Source: Amblyornis subalaris (taxonomy: Eukaryota; Chordata; Aves; Passeriformes; Ptilonorhynchidae). From it: DNA of 64,000 nucleotides. Both the position numbers and the translations under genes were made by a program. Location of the stretch: positions 2,170,001 through 2,234,000 of the forward strand of contig JACAXG010000052.1 of the NCBI GenBank assembly GCA_018881555.1, written 5' to 3'. Below the pieces are notes generated by a model. It was given only the letters and a program-made list of their open reading frames with translations. It had not been told where the DNA came from and searched no databases. Below, in pieces: positions 63,401 through 64,000 of the stretch; the stretch's first letter is position 1; the number at the start of each line of letters is the position of its first letter.

Positions 63401-64000
63401 GCAGAGACAGACTGACTTAAAATCAGCCAGAAAAAGCAGGAAGACAAAAAAAGACTGCTTTACCATGAGCCTTCTTGAAAACAGCTCTGCAGCAGAAACA
63501 AAGAGATATCCCATTATTCGCCATTAGCACTCAGACAGCTCACCCATAGACAACCAGTTCCTAAACAAGAAGAAGTCATTAAAAATCAGGTTTGTTGAAA
63601 ATGGGACAAGGCGGGTTATGGCAAGGATTTCAAGGAAGCTTTTCGACTCAGATTTGCTCCCTCAGAATTTAGATTTTGTGAAAAGGGAAGTGTGTGGTTT
63701 GCTTTGTTTTGAAACATCTATCAAAATAGATGGGTTTTCAGCAAATAACATATTCCCCAGTGCTGTTGGAGGCCTAATCTTCCTCAGACACAGGGTCTGA
63801 AAATAAAACCGATATTAAACAAAATGGCAACTAACCTTGATGTCTAAAATGAGCAAAATGAAGGAAAGTAAACAAGCTGTGCACAGCCTGGAGAGTAAAG
63901 ATATACTGTTTAATATATTCAGTCTTGCTGAGGAAAGATGTTGACTTCAGTCTTACTCAAATCAACGAAAAGATTTGCAGTCACTTTTAGGGAGCTGTGC
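60426..64000. other. Anonymous non-coding sequence
   Basis: No recognised gene. The plus strand is strongly pyrimidine-rich at about 60850-61315. A minus-strand segment at about 62138-62375 has an acceptor-like pyrimidine tract upstream of an open frame, discussed among the findings. The rest is AT-rich and featureless. Confidence 0.5.

Overview
The window reads as a stretch of bird nuclear genome. It is AT-rich and poor in CpG, and I found no convincing protein-coding gene or structured RNA gene. The evidence for a bird is the interspersed repeats: at least ten CR1 LINE fragments, several ending in the avian CR1 tail (tandem ATTCTATG-type 8-mers, seen as TCATAGAATCATAGAA on the other strand), and three pieces of a typical avian ERV LTR group. 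The repeat types suggest Neoaves, possibly a songbird, but I cannot fix the species. Isolated single 'n' bases are scattered throughout, as in a draft or consensus assembly.

Layout. 1-8.9 kb is mostly anonymous sequence with one short CR1 fragment (about 1.71 kb) and a dense cluster of short tandem repeats (4.05-4.55 kb). 8.95-13.3 kb is the main CR1 district: a CR1 with a two-block pentanucleotide tail (8.95 kb), an older CR1 fragment lacking its 3' end (11.5-12.1 kb), and two young-looking CR1s facing each other 102 bp apart (12.66-13.28 kb). 13.3-36.6 kb is nearly repeat-free apart from one CR1 (20.6 kb), a 57-bp tandem duplication (16.4 kb), small palindromes and a C-rich G-quadruplex-type tract (35.77 kb). 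36.6-41.4 kb holds a solo LTR, a CR1 and the longest CR1 copy. 41.4-56.9 kb has A-tracts, a deeply degraded older CR1/L3-like relic (50.7 kb) and a tiny CR1 tail piece (52.74 kb). 56.9-60.5 kb holds a second solo LTR and an inverted relative. The rest is anonymous.

Most likely this is an intergenic desert or the interior of a very large intron. The open reading frames longer than 60 codons look like chance: none shows a recognisable domain, the longest (about 11.25-11.76 kb) runs antisense through a CR1 copy, and several overlap on opposite strands. I found no operon, CRISPR array, phage, tRNA or rRNA. I did not find an undescribed biological system. The most interesting signals are repeat-structure observations and a few weak candidates for non-coding exons, all marked as low confidence.
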